From an uncultured Bacteroidales bacterium (GTDB lineage Bacteria > Bacteroidota > Bacteroidia > Bacteroidales > P3): 38,659 bases of DNA. Position numbers and translations under genes: made by a program. Within the stretch, counting starts at the first letter, position 1, and the number at the start of each line of letters is the position of its first letter. Below, piece after piece: positions 11,701 to 17,743 of this stretch. The stretch is from contig CALDHX010000080.1 in assembly GCA_937901525.1 (NCBI GenBank), forward strand, positions 1-38,659, read 5' to 3'. The notes under the pieces are model-generated. The model searched no databases. It had not been told where the DNA came from and saw only the letters and a program-made list of their open reading frames with translations.

Positions 11701-14446
11701 AGTAGGAGGTTGGATTAAAACATTCTTAGATTGGAATAGAGATGGAATCTTTGCGGAAGATGAATGCGTGATGAGTGATACTATTTGGTCAGGACAAACA
11801 GCAATAAACCCTGTAACAGTTCCAAGCGCAACACTATCAGGCTTAACAAGAATGAGAGTAATTCTTGCACAAGGAGGAAATCAAACAACAATAACAGATG
11901 GAAGTTCTGCTCCAACAAGAGGAGAAGTGGAAGACTACAAAATATTAGTTCGCACAGCAGAACAAGTAAATGCCGAATTACAAGTATTTGTTGATCCAGA
12001 TCAATTCTTATCAACCTCACAACAAAATGTTAGTGTTCAATTGAAGAACGCAGGACTTGATGCCTTGACATCAGCAACAATAACATGGCAAATAAATCAA
12101 GATCCAGAACAAGTGTTCAATTGGAATGGTAACTTAGCAACCGGAGCTTCAGAAACTGTAGCCTTAGGACAAGTAAATTTACCATTAGGAAACTCTACAC
12201 TAAAAGCCATTGTTAATGTAGCAGGAGACAATTACCACGAAAACGACACAATAACAAAAGTTGTACACGTATTCAAAAAAGTAGTAGTGCCATATCAAAC
12301 AAACTTTGATGAAGAAGAAGGAAACGATGACTTCTTTGCCTATGACGTAAGTACAACTAACCCTACAAACTGTTGGGAATTTGGAACACCTGCAGCAAGC
12401 AATAGTAAAATTAATGCACCATATTCAGCACCTAATTGTTGGAAAACAATGCTTGAAGGTAATTATCCAGCTAACAATGAAAGTTACCTATACACACCAA
12501 TATATGATATAGGAGTTGTGAAACCAGATACAATGAGCTTTATGTTGCGTACAGCTTTTGCAGCAGGAGCATCAATGCACGTTGAATATCTAAACTGGGA
12601 AGGAAAGTGGGCCGTTTTAGGTACAGTAGATGACCCTAATGCAACAAACTGGTACAATACAGAAGAAGGATTTACAACAACAGCAACTTGGAAAGAAGTT
12701 ATATATTCACTAAAATCAATCACTCACTTATTTGGTAATGAATTACAATTTAGATTTGTCTTCAAGAGTGCAACATCAAGAAGTGAAGGAGTAGCAATAG
12801 ATGACTTTGAACTAAAAAGAGCAAAGAGAGATCAAGATGCTGGTATAATAACAATCAATTTAGAGCCAAATGATTTACCAAATTATGGTTCAAACTTCTA
12901 TCCAAGAGTAGGAATCATGAATTATGGAGCACAAGTGTTAGACAATGTTGAAATATGCTACATGGCAGAGGGTATGTATATACCGATATGTGAGACATTA
13001 ACAAATGCAGGCATAGAACCAGATGACACAATGCACTATACCTTCACACAAGGAACTTACTTAGCAGTAGGAATGCCAGATCCATTTAACTTATGTGCAT
13101 TCACAAGACTAAATCCAACAGACGTTTATACAGATAACGACTCTTGTTGTGTATCAGTTGTGATAGGACCACTTCAAAAAGACGTTGGAATCGTAGCAAT
13201 CACTTCACCAGGAGAACAAATCGTATCAAACGACAACATAGAAGTAGCAATCCACATTAAGAACTATGGATTAGATCCAGTAAGTGAATTACCTGTTGGA
13301 TTCAGCGTATCAGGCGGAACAACCGTAACAGAAACAGTGTATTTCACACCACCATTATACAACGGAGATGAATACATATATCGTTTCAACGAAAGATTCC
13401 GTGCATCATTTGGAGCAGTGAACCTAAAATGTTGGACAGGACAAGAAGGAGACTATTATCACGACAACGACACACTTTACAAACGATTAGAAGGAACAAG
13501 TGCAACAAGAGACTTGGAAGCAAAATATGTAACAATTGACGATGCCGATCCAACAAATATGTCTGTTCAATTAACCTTTATGAACCGTAGTTCAGTAGGA
13601 ATTGGAGATATAACAGTAGGATACTACTTCAACGGAGATAATACAAATGTTGTGGAAGAAACATATAGATTAGGCAATATAGTTCCATCAGGAACACTTG
13701 CACACCACAAGTTTGAAGCCGAACTTCCAAGAGCAAACGGACCTTACTATTCAATTACCGCATACGTATCGGCAGCAAATGAAAACGATAGAGAAAACGA
13801 TACAACAAGCGTGCTTTATATGGGATACAGAGATGGCGTTGCTGACACAATCTTTGTAGAACAAACAGCAGCAGAAGATTGTAAAGTTCAATTAATCGCA
13901 CACAATGCCGGAACAATAGGTGGAACAACACAAGTAAGAGCACATCTTGTTCAAAACGGTGATTTCGCAAACAAAATAACTCAAACATTCACTTGGGAAT
14001 ATGATGAACCAAACCCTGAGTTAGTAAGATATATGAACTTTGAACAAAGAATACCAAAGAATGCAGACGGACAATATAATCTAATAGCATGGATTGAATA
14101 TCCATACGATGCAGACCACAGAAACGACTCAACAAATATTGTAGTTGTTAAAACATACGTTGGATTAGAAGACCAAGATGCAAAACCAAACTTTGAGTTA
14201 GAACAAAACCAACCAAATCCATTTGATAACCAAACTTCAATAGGCTTCACACTTCCAGAAGCTGGCAATGTGGAATTGGTAATAACAAACAACTTAGGTC
14301 AAATAGTATATCAAAAAACAGGATCCTTCCCACAAGGAAGAAGCGAAATCAAACTTGAAGACCTTAACTTAGCAGAAGGTACATACTACTACACAATGTA
14401 CTACAATGAAGAAAAACAAGTTAAGAAGATGATAGTTGTTAAATAA
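2744..14446 (+). CDS. Giant modular T9SS-secreted surface protein
   Basis: One uninterrupted reading frame of about 3,900 codons. ATG 2744 gives a standard signal peptide (MKKGLLAVF... to VLAQ); an in-frame ATG at 2735 adds three residues. Numbering below counts from 2735. Order of modules: jelly-roll-like domain (about 27-222); a domain resembling 1709-1889 (about 339-522); CARDB/Ig-like domain (about 534-640); right-handed beta-helix (about 642-1117); CARDB-like; lamin-tail-like domain (about 1309-1510); CARDB-like; second copy of the 339-522 type (about 1709-1889); CARDB-like; second beta-helix (about 2021-2452); several CARDB-like domains; a GEVED-type domain whose GEVEDY motif is at about 3063; a MAM-like sandwich (about 3186-3366); four more CARDB-like units; and a type A T9SS sorting domain (about 3816-3903, with QNQPNPFDNQT). 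An adhesin or structural surface role is inferred. No protease or glycosidase catalytic motif was seen. Codon use shifts strongly from 5' to 3'. Confidence 0.9.
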   Translation: MKKGLLAVFISVFLSMFNIVLAQGPTLLTHADFEQGIPAGWTVSSTSNVATTTAIASTGNQSLRMTPTGSEVIITSPEFAITPGCATRLEFSHIPMLHNQKGGRVEVKKPNGSWQALTLAGVQVPSCYDASYGGGHMSFPGNFFKTLYWTNNSSVPLADLDQSYWKHEIFYLFSTLGATATNVQIRFILPQTTGDAANFTGWLIDDVRLFVANVPGDEVRVPQLKEIIKLPLLEMYPTCSDGPVRLDIRDAQGAMSTDADAVKIEYFYDDETTPSYVNLTKDPNNQNIYEGGVPFNGFGTLTKWRIIIKDLKGNELTYPYAYGHYNTYTSIRPYIGNEVLQTTGLSSQEMIFKTNAKAALYQLRYSVEELLAAGYSSGEIGGLGINLTQAAPGFSMPNFRLYIGNIDPDAQLSSQNQYNPAALTNVINEPVYINPAIGWHYMEFSQPFLWDGESDLLIKVCWGEVNSVGGVTKVECIATSGENVTYKYEKPAASTAPMDACTGLFDGSMNYKPNFKFDFVDNCNLPIDPGLSNSEEALVSPSNCATSNSALQIYLRNEGSNTLNEIVVDYSADDGTSGTSTWNGSVAPGDSVLFTVTNNLNITPGYRYMTIVTRVNEPNIDWNQDNDTARYEFVVSAGPMNGVYSIGTLSGVPSERQFANFNEAFRMLECSGVSGPTTIKIALPESELKEELVFPQNITGASATNTITFTSATTTKKVLQPTNVNVANIDLSGCKYLVFENLEFRAADSYENTARIVTASLNTSNITFRNCNFKSRINSATNQPDDITNLGSYPQSLASVMNLSAADDVTIDNCLFSVPANRYIEIQGMSDLSMSDGIEIINSQFEMRNMHTPATNANVTNNAIYATLNKNLVVSNNKFTTLLPDNMNPIGSNFYAIMLSSCKSFNVNKNEFDLSGVSAMILSDIPNATTSKVVNNKISVRNNNVMTYSPITLYGINLVSGTNILLAYNNVYALGTVANTIGYNIGYQGTVINNIQVKNNIIVSELSGYAIKTTPSSPQSVSYSNNLYYKVPGEGLNYLFYHGNSTVDNSTIWITYTNETNSYYTENPLFTAWNNLNTTSTFLCGKGVGVSGVTDDFYGRPRASVPCIGALEFLPPTNNIYVMSVTPNNGTYSVMFDGMDSYSDCDFGTENITVRFKNISDNTIPANSVTMNYKVDNSSVKTGTVTHAIEPNVEYEFNFTQTYDFSAPTQDMERELIAWSSFSADTIRTNDTTRAKVFSSHQIPARADMSINVPYGTTATLNVTSNDSVYWFYSIADEEPFLKSHTLQTTILYADTTLYFSEKSEVPNIKITEVQLSKTTSSAEGLTSPLPDWVTTANAFEITNLGNGAANMGGYKFKYIKANANQQLGTSITKTFEFPADFVLPAGAVITLLPKAQNSVDTDLALGIGTGTVAQTNKLGAFIENPQGTIIDAVALNGATFPNSIGVPSSVWTGASTDLDCTGKAGISRIATTGNNQSSWVVSTSANPMTIGVLNPTLLLANDNGCYGEKTVFNVNVTGVPEVNPGIASVAINGITEESACTLTDEEVKVKIANTGIQASSDPIPVVCQLYENNTLLTTITDVFTGSIAPYDTVEFVLGTTLNLSANTSARTFSIKAYTNLSTDVLHANDTSTTTIISLQTPPAPTATDQSIDYATQTTLTATSQSLLIWYDDLYSEEELARGNYTTPILYETDTFYVASIIEQVTNIPVGTGTITNTTASHPAPFAYTTKKAKEQYLFRASELNAAGLTEGSINSLSFDISDVNANVTMSTYRVSIGTTHQNEIVTWINGLEEVYSGSHTISTSDEGWETITFSQPFQYDGQSNIVVQICFETTTTTGKVKVKQTETEYNSAISYRHASNNACEFTGEPTTTSQRRPNIRFSLNSFGCTSPREDVIVTVAAPPSVDAGLLSIQSPVAGTNILAGVATPIEVELKNYGSTALTSATINWSVNGDVQTPYTWTGNLANNAVSLVNLGNYTFSSGTIELSAWVVAQDDAESSNDTITITLSSCLGNENGVTSVTIGPDATDDYATVNEFLDVLKSSGICGPIEVEIKQGTYNEQVVISDIAGLSAESYVLFKGEASADQTIITYTPASNATNDSKYVLSIDSVSNIKFQDITITSTDTTSSYIININNSEDIQFTQTTFATPHSVTPDLFKIKNSNNLTFSNNNFYGSSNQIKSEGQLSGLNINNNRFYDFGTTALSLSEINNLQINNNVFSTDSSKIILTAVKLSQISGSLNVMSNRIFLHKGTEDRIGIELTNSSFTQNTSAKIANNAISLVGPNVSTNFESFGISLNNISHVDVFYNTVYMRTSTNSAKSRALSIGETGSAVRIRNNNLDNQGKGYAIYVEEPSVVVLSNTNNYTVNGSKFSKWGADKANLDLLQATNGMDNLSLSIENSFLNDSILSLRWPTNIVRAAEPLDDINVDIENNVRPISPKPTIGAYEYMFTSTDTGIPRILQPIEGDEYIESEPMTIEVELKNFGNYTISSVDITAVLKYHQDSTSVIQQITETWTGMLASLETTNYTFQGTFTPPLNYDYEEELYMYVYTTLTDDTTHTNDTAYTTFLTIPSTDLAIDGVIVTTERCNLVNYEVQTKVKNVGEYQVNSNNTIELKYYFKERPNQIVTELLTFPYTDQTNGVNFNNLQPGASLTYTFNQTSNIYPTDLNDDTLHLVTIVKTVGDHQETNDTLSTAKTVISKVSPPAPTVTHDYIPYGTWGHPSAEQVNNLPIKWFSNQYATTPFYAPTSYNASKNYTTTQLFADTTFYLMVNASGAYPCASEFTPVTVYLDPRADVDASVSAIVEPIPEGWVYMELGDTIKAMVWNYGTQPLSNFNISYSIKPTSPATAEEIIVTETCTESIAPLAWYVYSFNQLADMSNVSKTYKVRAWVDANNDYTALNDTSEYVLIKPKNGANIYTLSQTPGGEESLDITRVKLGAMESVSNASGNKYTDYTVEIPPAVLFKGVNDEIQVQVDNSSAMEAGSVVGGWIKTFLDWNRDGIFAEDECVMSDTIWSGQTAINPVTVPSATLSGLTRMRVILAQGGNQTTITDGSSAPTRGEVEDYKILVRTAEQVNAELQVFVDPDQFLSTSQQNVSVQLKNAGLDALTSATITWQINQDPEQVFNWNGNLATGASETVALGQVNLPLGNSTLKAIVNVAGDNYHENDTITKVVHVFKKVVVPYQTNFDEEEGNDDFFAYDVSTTNPTNCWEFGTPAASNSKINAPYSAPNCWKTMLEGNYPANNESYLYTPIYDIGVVKPDTMSFMLRTAFAAGASMHVEYLNWEGKWAVLGTVDDPNATNWYNTEEGFTTTATWKEVIYSLKSITHLFGNELQFRFVFKSATSRSEGVAIDDFELKRAKRDQDAGIITINLEPNDLPNYGSNFYPRVGIMNYGAQVLDNVEICYMAEGMYIPICETLTNAGIEPDDTMHYTFTQGTYLAVGMPDPFNLCAFTRLNPTDVYTDNDSCCVSVVIGPLQKDVGIVAITSPGEQIVSNDNIEVAIHIKNYGLDPVSELPVGFSVSGGTTVTETVYFTPPLYNGDEYIYRFNERFRASFGAVNLKCWTGQEGDYYHDNDTLYKRLEGTSATRDLEAKYVTIDDADPTNMSVQLTFMNRSSVGIGDITVGYYFNGDNTNVVEETYRLGNIVPSGTLAHHKFEAELPRANGPYYSITAYVSAANENDRENDTTSVLYMGYRDGVADTIFVEQTAAEDCKVQLIAHNAGTIGGTTQVRAHLVQNGDFANKITQTFTWEYDEPNPELVRYMNFEQRIPKNADGQYNLIAWIEYPYDADHRNDSTNIVVVKTYVGLEDQDAKPNFELEQNQPNPFDNQTSIGFTLPEAGNVELVITNNLGQIVYQKTGSFPQGRSEIKLEDLNLAEGTYYYTMYYNEEKQVKKMIVVK

Positions 14447-14468
14447 TAAGCAATAAAACATCAAACCC

Positions 14469-14508
14469 AAAAGGCGAAGTTTCAAAACAAAGAAACTTCG
14501 CCTTTTTT
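14469..14508 (+). terminator. Rho-independent terminator of the giant gene
   Basis: A stem of AAAAGGCGAAGTTTC (14469-14483) pairs with GAAACTTCGCCTTTTTT (14492-14508) around a short A-rich loop and ends in a T tract, 22 bp after the stop codon. Its loop and tail carry CAAAG and CTTTG cores 21 bp apart. Confidence 0.9.
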
Positions 14509-14534
14509 CTTTGCTTTATTTGTTTTTTTCAAAG
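14488..14534. repeat. Three 21-bp-spaced CAAAG/CTTTG cores
   Basis: CAAAG at 14488-14492, CTTTG at 14509-14513 and CAAAG at 14530-14534 have start-to-start distances of exactly 21 bp. The unit overlaps the terminator loop and tail and continues the spacing seen in the other intergenic arrays. Confidence 0.5.
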
Positions 14535-14571
14535 AAATATTTCTATATTTGCAACACATATTCAAAATATT

Positions 14572-14678
14572 ATGCAAACTCTTAAAAGCATAACCTACCT
14601 TTGCAAGAAAGTGGAACGTACATCGTAAGAATAAAGACACGAAAAGGCTTTGCAAACAAAAAGATTGTGATAGAATAA
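14572..14678 (+). pseudogene. Broken T9SS C-terminal sorting-domain remnant
   Basis: The frame 14586-14678 reads ...LQESGTYIVRIKTRKGF and on to KKIVIE followed by TAA. This is the characteristic end of a type A T9SS sorting domain, but a stop lies just upstream (14583-14585) and no full gene precedes it. Another frame from ATG 14572 reads MQTLKSITYL and would join to QESGTYIV if the two bases at about 14602-14603 were removed, so a frameshift plus loss of the main body is the simplest reading. A TAnnTTTG promoter-like sequence at 14544-14551 lies just upstream. I infer the relic of a second T9SS cargo gene or a recombination scar of the giant gene. The similarity of the last about 22 residues to sorting domains is clear; the history is inferred. 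Confidence 0.7.
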
Positions 14679-14754
14679 ATCAAAGAAAAAATAAAAAAAA
14701 GCAAAGAAAAAAAATTTTTTTTCTTTGCTTTTTTTTGAAAAATCAAAGAGTTTT
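14677..14754. repeat. 21-bp-phased A/T element with a 44-bp perfect palindrome
   Basis: Cores CAAAG 14681, CAAAG 14702, CTTTG 14723 and CAAAG 14744 are spaced 21, 21 and 21 bp. Positions 14693-14736 form a perfect palindrome: the left arm is eight A, GCAAAG, eight A; the right arm is its exact complement with no loop. The element starts a few bases downstream of the hydG stop codon (minus strand), so it could also act as its transcript end. It aligns core by core with the element at 33576-33653. Confidence 0.75.
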
Positions 14755-14756
14755 TT

Positions 14757-16163
14757 TTAGAAGTAAATATCTCTTTCTCCGTTTTCTATTTTGCAGAGAT
14801 TGTCTTCTATTTTTCTTATAAGTTCTTTCTTTTCTACTTCGGCAAACATTGATTTTATCAACTCTACTCCTTTCATCTTGGTTTCTGCTGAGGCAAAATC
14901 TTCAAGGTATTCTCTGAAAGTGAACATCGCATTAGGCAAGCAGTATTGTTTTATCAAGCCTGGTTTTGCTAAGTCCATAAAATCGCCACCTACTCTGTGT
15001 TTTCTGTAACAGCCTGTGCAGAATGAAGGAATGTAACCTCCGTCTATGAGTGAGGAAATCACCTCTTCAAGTGTTCTATGGTCGCCTGTTGAGAATTGTG
15101 TGCCGGTTTCTTCCTCTTCGTGTGCGTATGAGCCTGGGTTTGTTTTGCTTGCAGCAGAGATTTGACTTACTCCGTATTCTATTAGTTCGTTTCTCATTTT
15201 GTCGTTCTCTCTTGTAGAAAGTATTATGCCGGTATATGGCAATGCAATACGGATTATGGCTACAAGTTTTTTGAAATCATCATCGCTTACAGGGTGTGGA
15301 ATATTTTCTGCTGTTGGTGCTCCGATTGCAGGCTCCATTCTTGGAACGGAAACCGTGTGTGGACCACAGCCATAGCACTCTTCAAGGTGTTTTGCATGCT
15401 CCATCATTGCCAAAACTTCAAATCTATAATCTGTAAGTCCGAATAATGCACCTATTCCTACATCATCAACTCCTCCTTCCATAGCTCTGTCCATTACAGT
15501 CAAGCGATAAAGGTAATCTGCCTTAGGTGTGCCTGCTGGGTGAAAGTCTTTGTATTTTATTTCATCGTATGTCTCTTGGAAACAAACGTATGTACCAATT
15601 TTTTCTGCTTTTAATCTTGCAAATTCTTCAACTTCCATTGGTGCAAGCTCTACATTTATTCTTCTGATGTAGTCTTTGCCTCCTCTTTCTTTTACTCCGT
15701 AGGTTGTGCGTATTGCTTCAACCATATAATCGGTGCCGTTTTTGTTGTTTTCTCCACAAATCAAAAGAGCTCTCTTGTGTCCTTGTTTTAAAAGTGCAGA
15801 AGTTTCTTCGGAAATTTCTTGCATTGTAAGAATTTTTCTTTTGATTAGTTTGTTGTCTCTACGGAAAGAGCAGTAAGTACAATTGTTTACGCAAATATTT
15901 CCTGTATAAATAGGAGCGAAAAGCACAAGGCGTTTGCCATATATTGCTTCTTTTACTGTTTTTGCAGTTTCCATTATTTTGTGGATAGTATCTGCATCTT
16001 TTACTCTTAACAAACAAGCAACATCTTCAAGATTTAAGCCTTTTAATTTTAGGGCTTTGTTTAATATTTCATTAACCTGAGAAGTTGTAGGTATTTGTCC
16101 TTCTATCAAATTATAGAGTTTATCTCTATCAATGAAATTAGTGTTACGTTTTTCTATATTCAT
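14757..16163 (-). CDS. hydG: [FeFe]-hydrogenase H-cluster maturase HydG
   Basis: The 468-residue product is a radical-SAM tyrosine lyase that makes CO and cyanide ligands for the 2Fe subcluster of [FeFe]-hydrogenase. The radical-SAM motif is C91-x3-C95-x2-C98 (CVNNCTYC), as in ThiH/HydG. The C-terminal auxiliary cluster motif C-x2-C-x22-C (CTGCYRKHR ... KQYC), which separates HydG from ThiH, is present with the exact 22-residue spacing. Length is normal for the family. It lies 1 bp after the small regulator gene at 16165-16431 and forms an operon with it. Its presence implies a cytoplasmic [FeFe]-hydrogenase, but hydA, hydE and hydF are not in this window. Confidence 0.95.
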   Translation of the reverse strand: MNIEKRNTNFIDRDKLYNLIEGQIPTTSQVNEILNKALKLKGLNLEDVACLLRVKDADTIHKIMETAKTVKEAIYGKRLVLFAPIYTGNICVNNCTYCSFRRDNKLIKRKILTMQEISEETSALLKQGHKRALLICGENNKNGTDYMVEAIRTTYGVKERGGKDYIRRINVELAPMEVEEFARLKAEKIGTYVCFQETYDEIKYKDFHPAGTPKADYLYRLTVMDRAMEGGVDDVGIGALFGLTDYRFEVLAMMEHAKHLEECYGCGPHTVSVPRMEPAIGAPTAENIPHPVSDDDFKKLVAIIRIALPYTGIILSTRENDKMRNELIEYGVSQISAASKTNPGSYAHEEEETGTQFSTGDHRTLEEVISSLIDGGYIPSFCTGCYRKHRVGGDFMDLAKPGLIKQYCLPNAMFTFREYLEDFASAETKMKGVELIKSMFAEVEKKELIRKIEDNLCKIENGERDIYF

Positions 16164-16164
16164 A

Positions 16165-16431
16165 TTATTGATTTTTTTGATTCGTTATGTTTTTTGATAA
16201 TATTGATTTTACTTCTACGTCTTTTAATCTTCCGATTTTGCCTGTTAGGGCATTGATGTTATCGGAAGAAGTTTCAATGATTAAGGTAATAATATTTAAG
16301 CCTTTATCTGGCAAAGGTAATCCTTGACGAGCTAAAATAAAGTCGCTGTACTGAGAAATGATTTCATTTACCTGCCCGGCTATTTCCCTGCGGTATATGA
16401 TTATACTTACTGTTCCTATTCTCTTTTCCAT
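16165..16431 (-). CDS. TM1266-type iron-only hydrogenase system regulator
   Basis: The 88-residue protein opens with MEKRIGTVSIIIYRRE and has the ferredoxin-like beta-alpha-beta pattern with a VNEIISQYSDFILAR helix and ITLIIE strand. This is the pattern of the small TM1266-family proteins that accompany hydrogenase maturation genes and are annotated as putative regulators resembling the NikR ligand domain. No DNA-binding segment is visible, so direct transcription control is uncertain. It is the first gene of the leftward operon with hydG; its stop and the hydG start are 1 bp apart, which suggests translational coupling. Confidence 0.8.
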   Translation of the reverse strand: MEKRIGTVSIIIYRREIAGQVNEIISQYSDFILARQGLPLPDKGLNIITLIIETSSDNINALTGKIGRLKDVEVKSILSKNITNQKNQ

Positions 16432-16527
16432 TAGTTTGTTGCTTTTGGATTAGATTCTACTTTTTTTCTTGATGTTAAGCATTTGCATTGAACTGTCTAA
16501 ACGATATATTCTTTGGAAATGCTCTTG

Positions 16528-16558
16528 CAAATATACAATATAAATGTAAAATATCAAG
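16528..16558 (-). promoter_or_regulatory. Promoter of the TM1266-hydG operon
   Basis: On the minus strand TATATTTG (plus positions 16528-16535) is preceded after 19 bp by CTTG (16555-16558), close to the TTTG consensus. It gives a leader of about 90 nt before the start at 16431. The leader holds no hairpin I can defend. Confidence 0.6.
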
Positions 16559-16573
16559 ACTTTATTATGTAAA

Positions 16574-16604
16574 TTTGTATTTTTCTTAAAAATAATTATC
16601 TTTG
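16574..16604 (+). promoter_or_regulatory. Promoter of the DUF362 protein operon
   Basis: TTTG at 16574-16577, a 19-bp spacer and TATCTTTG at 16597-16604 lie 31 bp before the start at 16636. It is divergent from the hydG operon promoter, with only about 15 bp between the two -33 elements, so the two could influence each other. Confidence 0.75.
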
Positions 16605-16635
16605 CAAGGTGAAAACCTATTAAAATATTTATGTT

Positions 16636-17736
16636 ATGAAATCTAAGAAAGTTTTAATCTTAATGCTCTTGTCTTTTTTTGCAATGAATGTATTTGCACA
16701 AGATAATAGCAAACAAAAAGAAGAAGAACCCGCTATTGTTTATTATGTAAAGGAAATTACAGCTGAAAATGTTTTGAAATTATATAAGCTTTTGGGTGTT
16801 GATTTTCAAGGAAAAACAGGAGTGAAGATACATTTTGGAGAAGAAGGAAATAAGAATTTTTTAAATCCTGAACTGACAAGACTTTTAATGCAAGAAACAA
16901 AAGCGACATGGGTTGAAACAAATGTGCTTTATGTTAGCAAAAGAAGATTTACCGATAAACATATTGCTTTGGCTAAGCAACATGGATTTACTTTTGCACC
17001 AATAGATATTTTGGATAAAGATGGAGAAATAGATATTTCAACACAAGGAATGGGATTGAAGCACTATAAGAATGTGAAACTTGGAAAGGGTTTTATGGAT
17101 TATGATAATTACATAATTTATTCTCACTTCAAAGGTCATGGCTCTGCCGGATTTGGTGGTGCAATCAAGAATATAGCAATGGGACTTGCCTCTCCTGGTG
17201 GAAAAATGGCTCAACATGCATCGGATATTCCTCAAATAAATAATCCAAGTGAGTGTGTGAGTTGTGCAAACTGTGTAAACAATTGCCCAGCCTCAGCAAT
17301 TAGTCTTGATGGTCAAGTTCATATAGATACAACTAAATGTATTGGTTGTGCAAAGTGTATTGCAGAATGTCCTTTGAAGCTATTCTCTCCTAAAAAAGTT
17401 AAATTGGACGGAGATATTTTCTTGGAAAGATTAGTAGAGTATGCAAAGGTTGCTACAAGTCTTAAACCAATGGTGTACATTAATGTTTTGGCAAATATTT
17501 CTTCTGTTTGCGACTGCTCTTCTAAGGCACCTGCTCCGTTTACACAAGATATTGGAATTTTGGCTTCAAAAGATATTGTTGCAATCGACCAAGCAAGTTT
17601 AGATTTAGTTGCAAAAGGACATCAATGTGATGATCCTTTCTTGAAGGAAAGCGGAAAGAGTGGTAAGGCTCAATTGGAATATGCTGAAAAGCTTAAAATG
17701 GGTAAGAGAAATTATATATTAGTGGAAATTAAATAG
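16636..17736 (+). CDS. DUF362 protein with two [4Fe-4S] sites and a signal peptide
   Basis: The product has 366 residues. The N-terminus is a clear Sec-type signal sequence (MKSKKVLILMLLSFFAMNVFAQ). It is followed by a DUF362 domain (about 34-195; VYYVKEITAENVL, KIHFGEEGNKN) and a bacterial ferredoxin module with C207-x2-C210-x2-C213-x3-C217 and C235-x2-C238-x2-C241-x3-C245. A CDC motif follows further on. DUF362 ferredoxin proteins are thought to carry electrons or act in cofactor chemistry, usually in the cytoplasm; the signal peptide here is unexpected and there is no twin-arginine motif. It is followed 7 bp later by a lipoprotein gene in the same operon, which also points to an envelope function. 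The partner reaction is unknown. Confidence 0.85.
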   Translation: MKSKKVLILMLLSFFAMNVFAQDNSKQKEEEPAIVYYVKEITAENVLKLYKLLGVDFQGKTGVKIHFGEEGNKNFLNPELTRLLMQETKATWVETNVLYVSKRRFTDKHIALAKQHGFTFAPIDILDKDGEIDISTQGMGLKHYKNVKLGKGFMDYDNYIIYSHFKGHGSAGFGGAIKNIAMGLASPGGKMAQHASDIPQINNPSECVSCANCVNNCPASAISLDGQVHIDTTKCIGCAKCIAECPLKLFSPKKVKLDGDIFLERLVEYAKVATSLKPMVYINVLANISSVCDCSSKAPAPFTQDIGILASKDIVAIDQASLDLVAKGHQCDDPFLKESGKSGKAQLEYAEKLKMGKRNYILVEIK

Positions 17737-17743
17737 AAGATTT

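Noticed and set aside
11781..12020. Open frames on both strands within the giant gene and ppdK
   Set aside because: They are shadows produced by A-rich codon use; no start signals, and the long frame explains the sequence.
14681..14760. Palindrome behind hydG as a simple rho-independent terminator
   Set aside because: The stem is almost all A and T and lacks a GC-rich part; the 21-bp phasing shared with other loci is not explained by termination, so it is listed as a repeat, though a terminating effect is not excluded.
14757..16163. ThiH (tyrosine lyase for thiamine) instead of HydG
   Set aside because: The C-terminal CTGC plus 22 residues plus C motif is specific for HydG, and the TM1266-type gene adjoins it.
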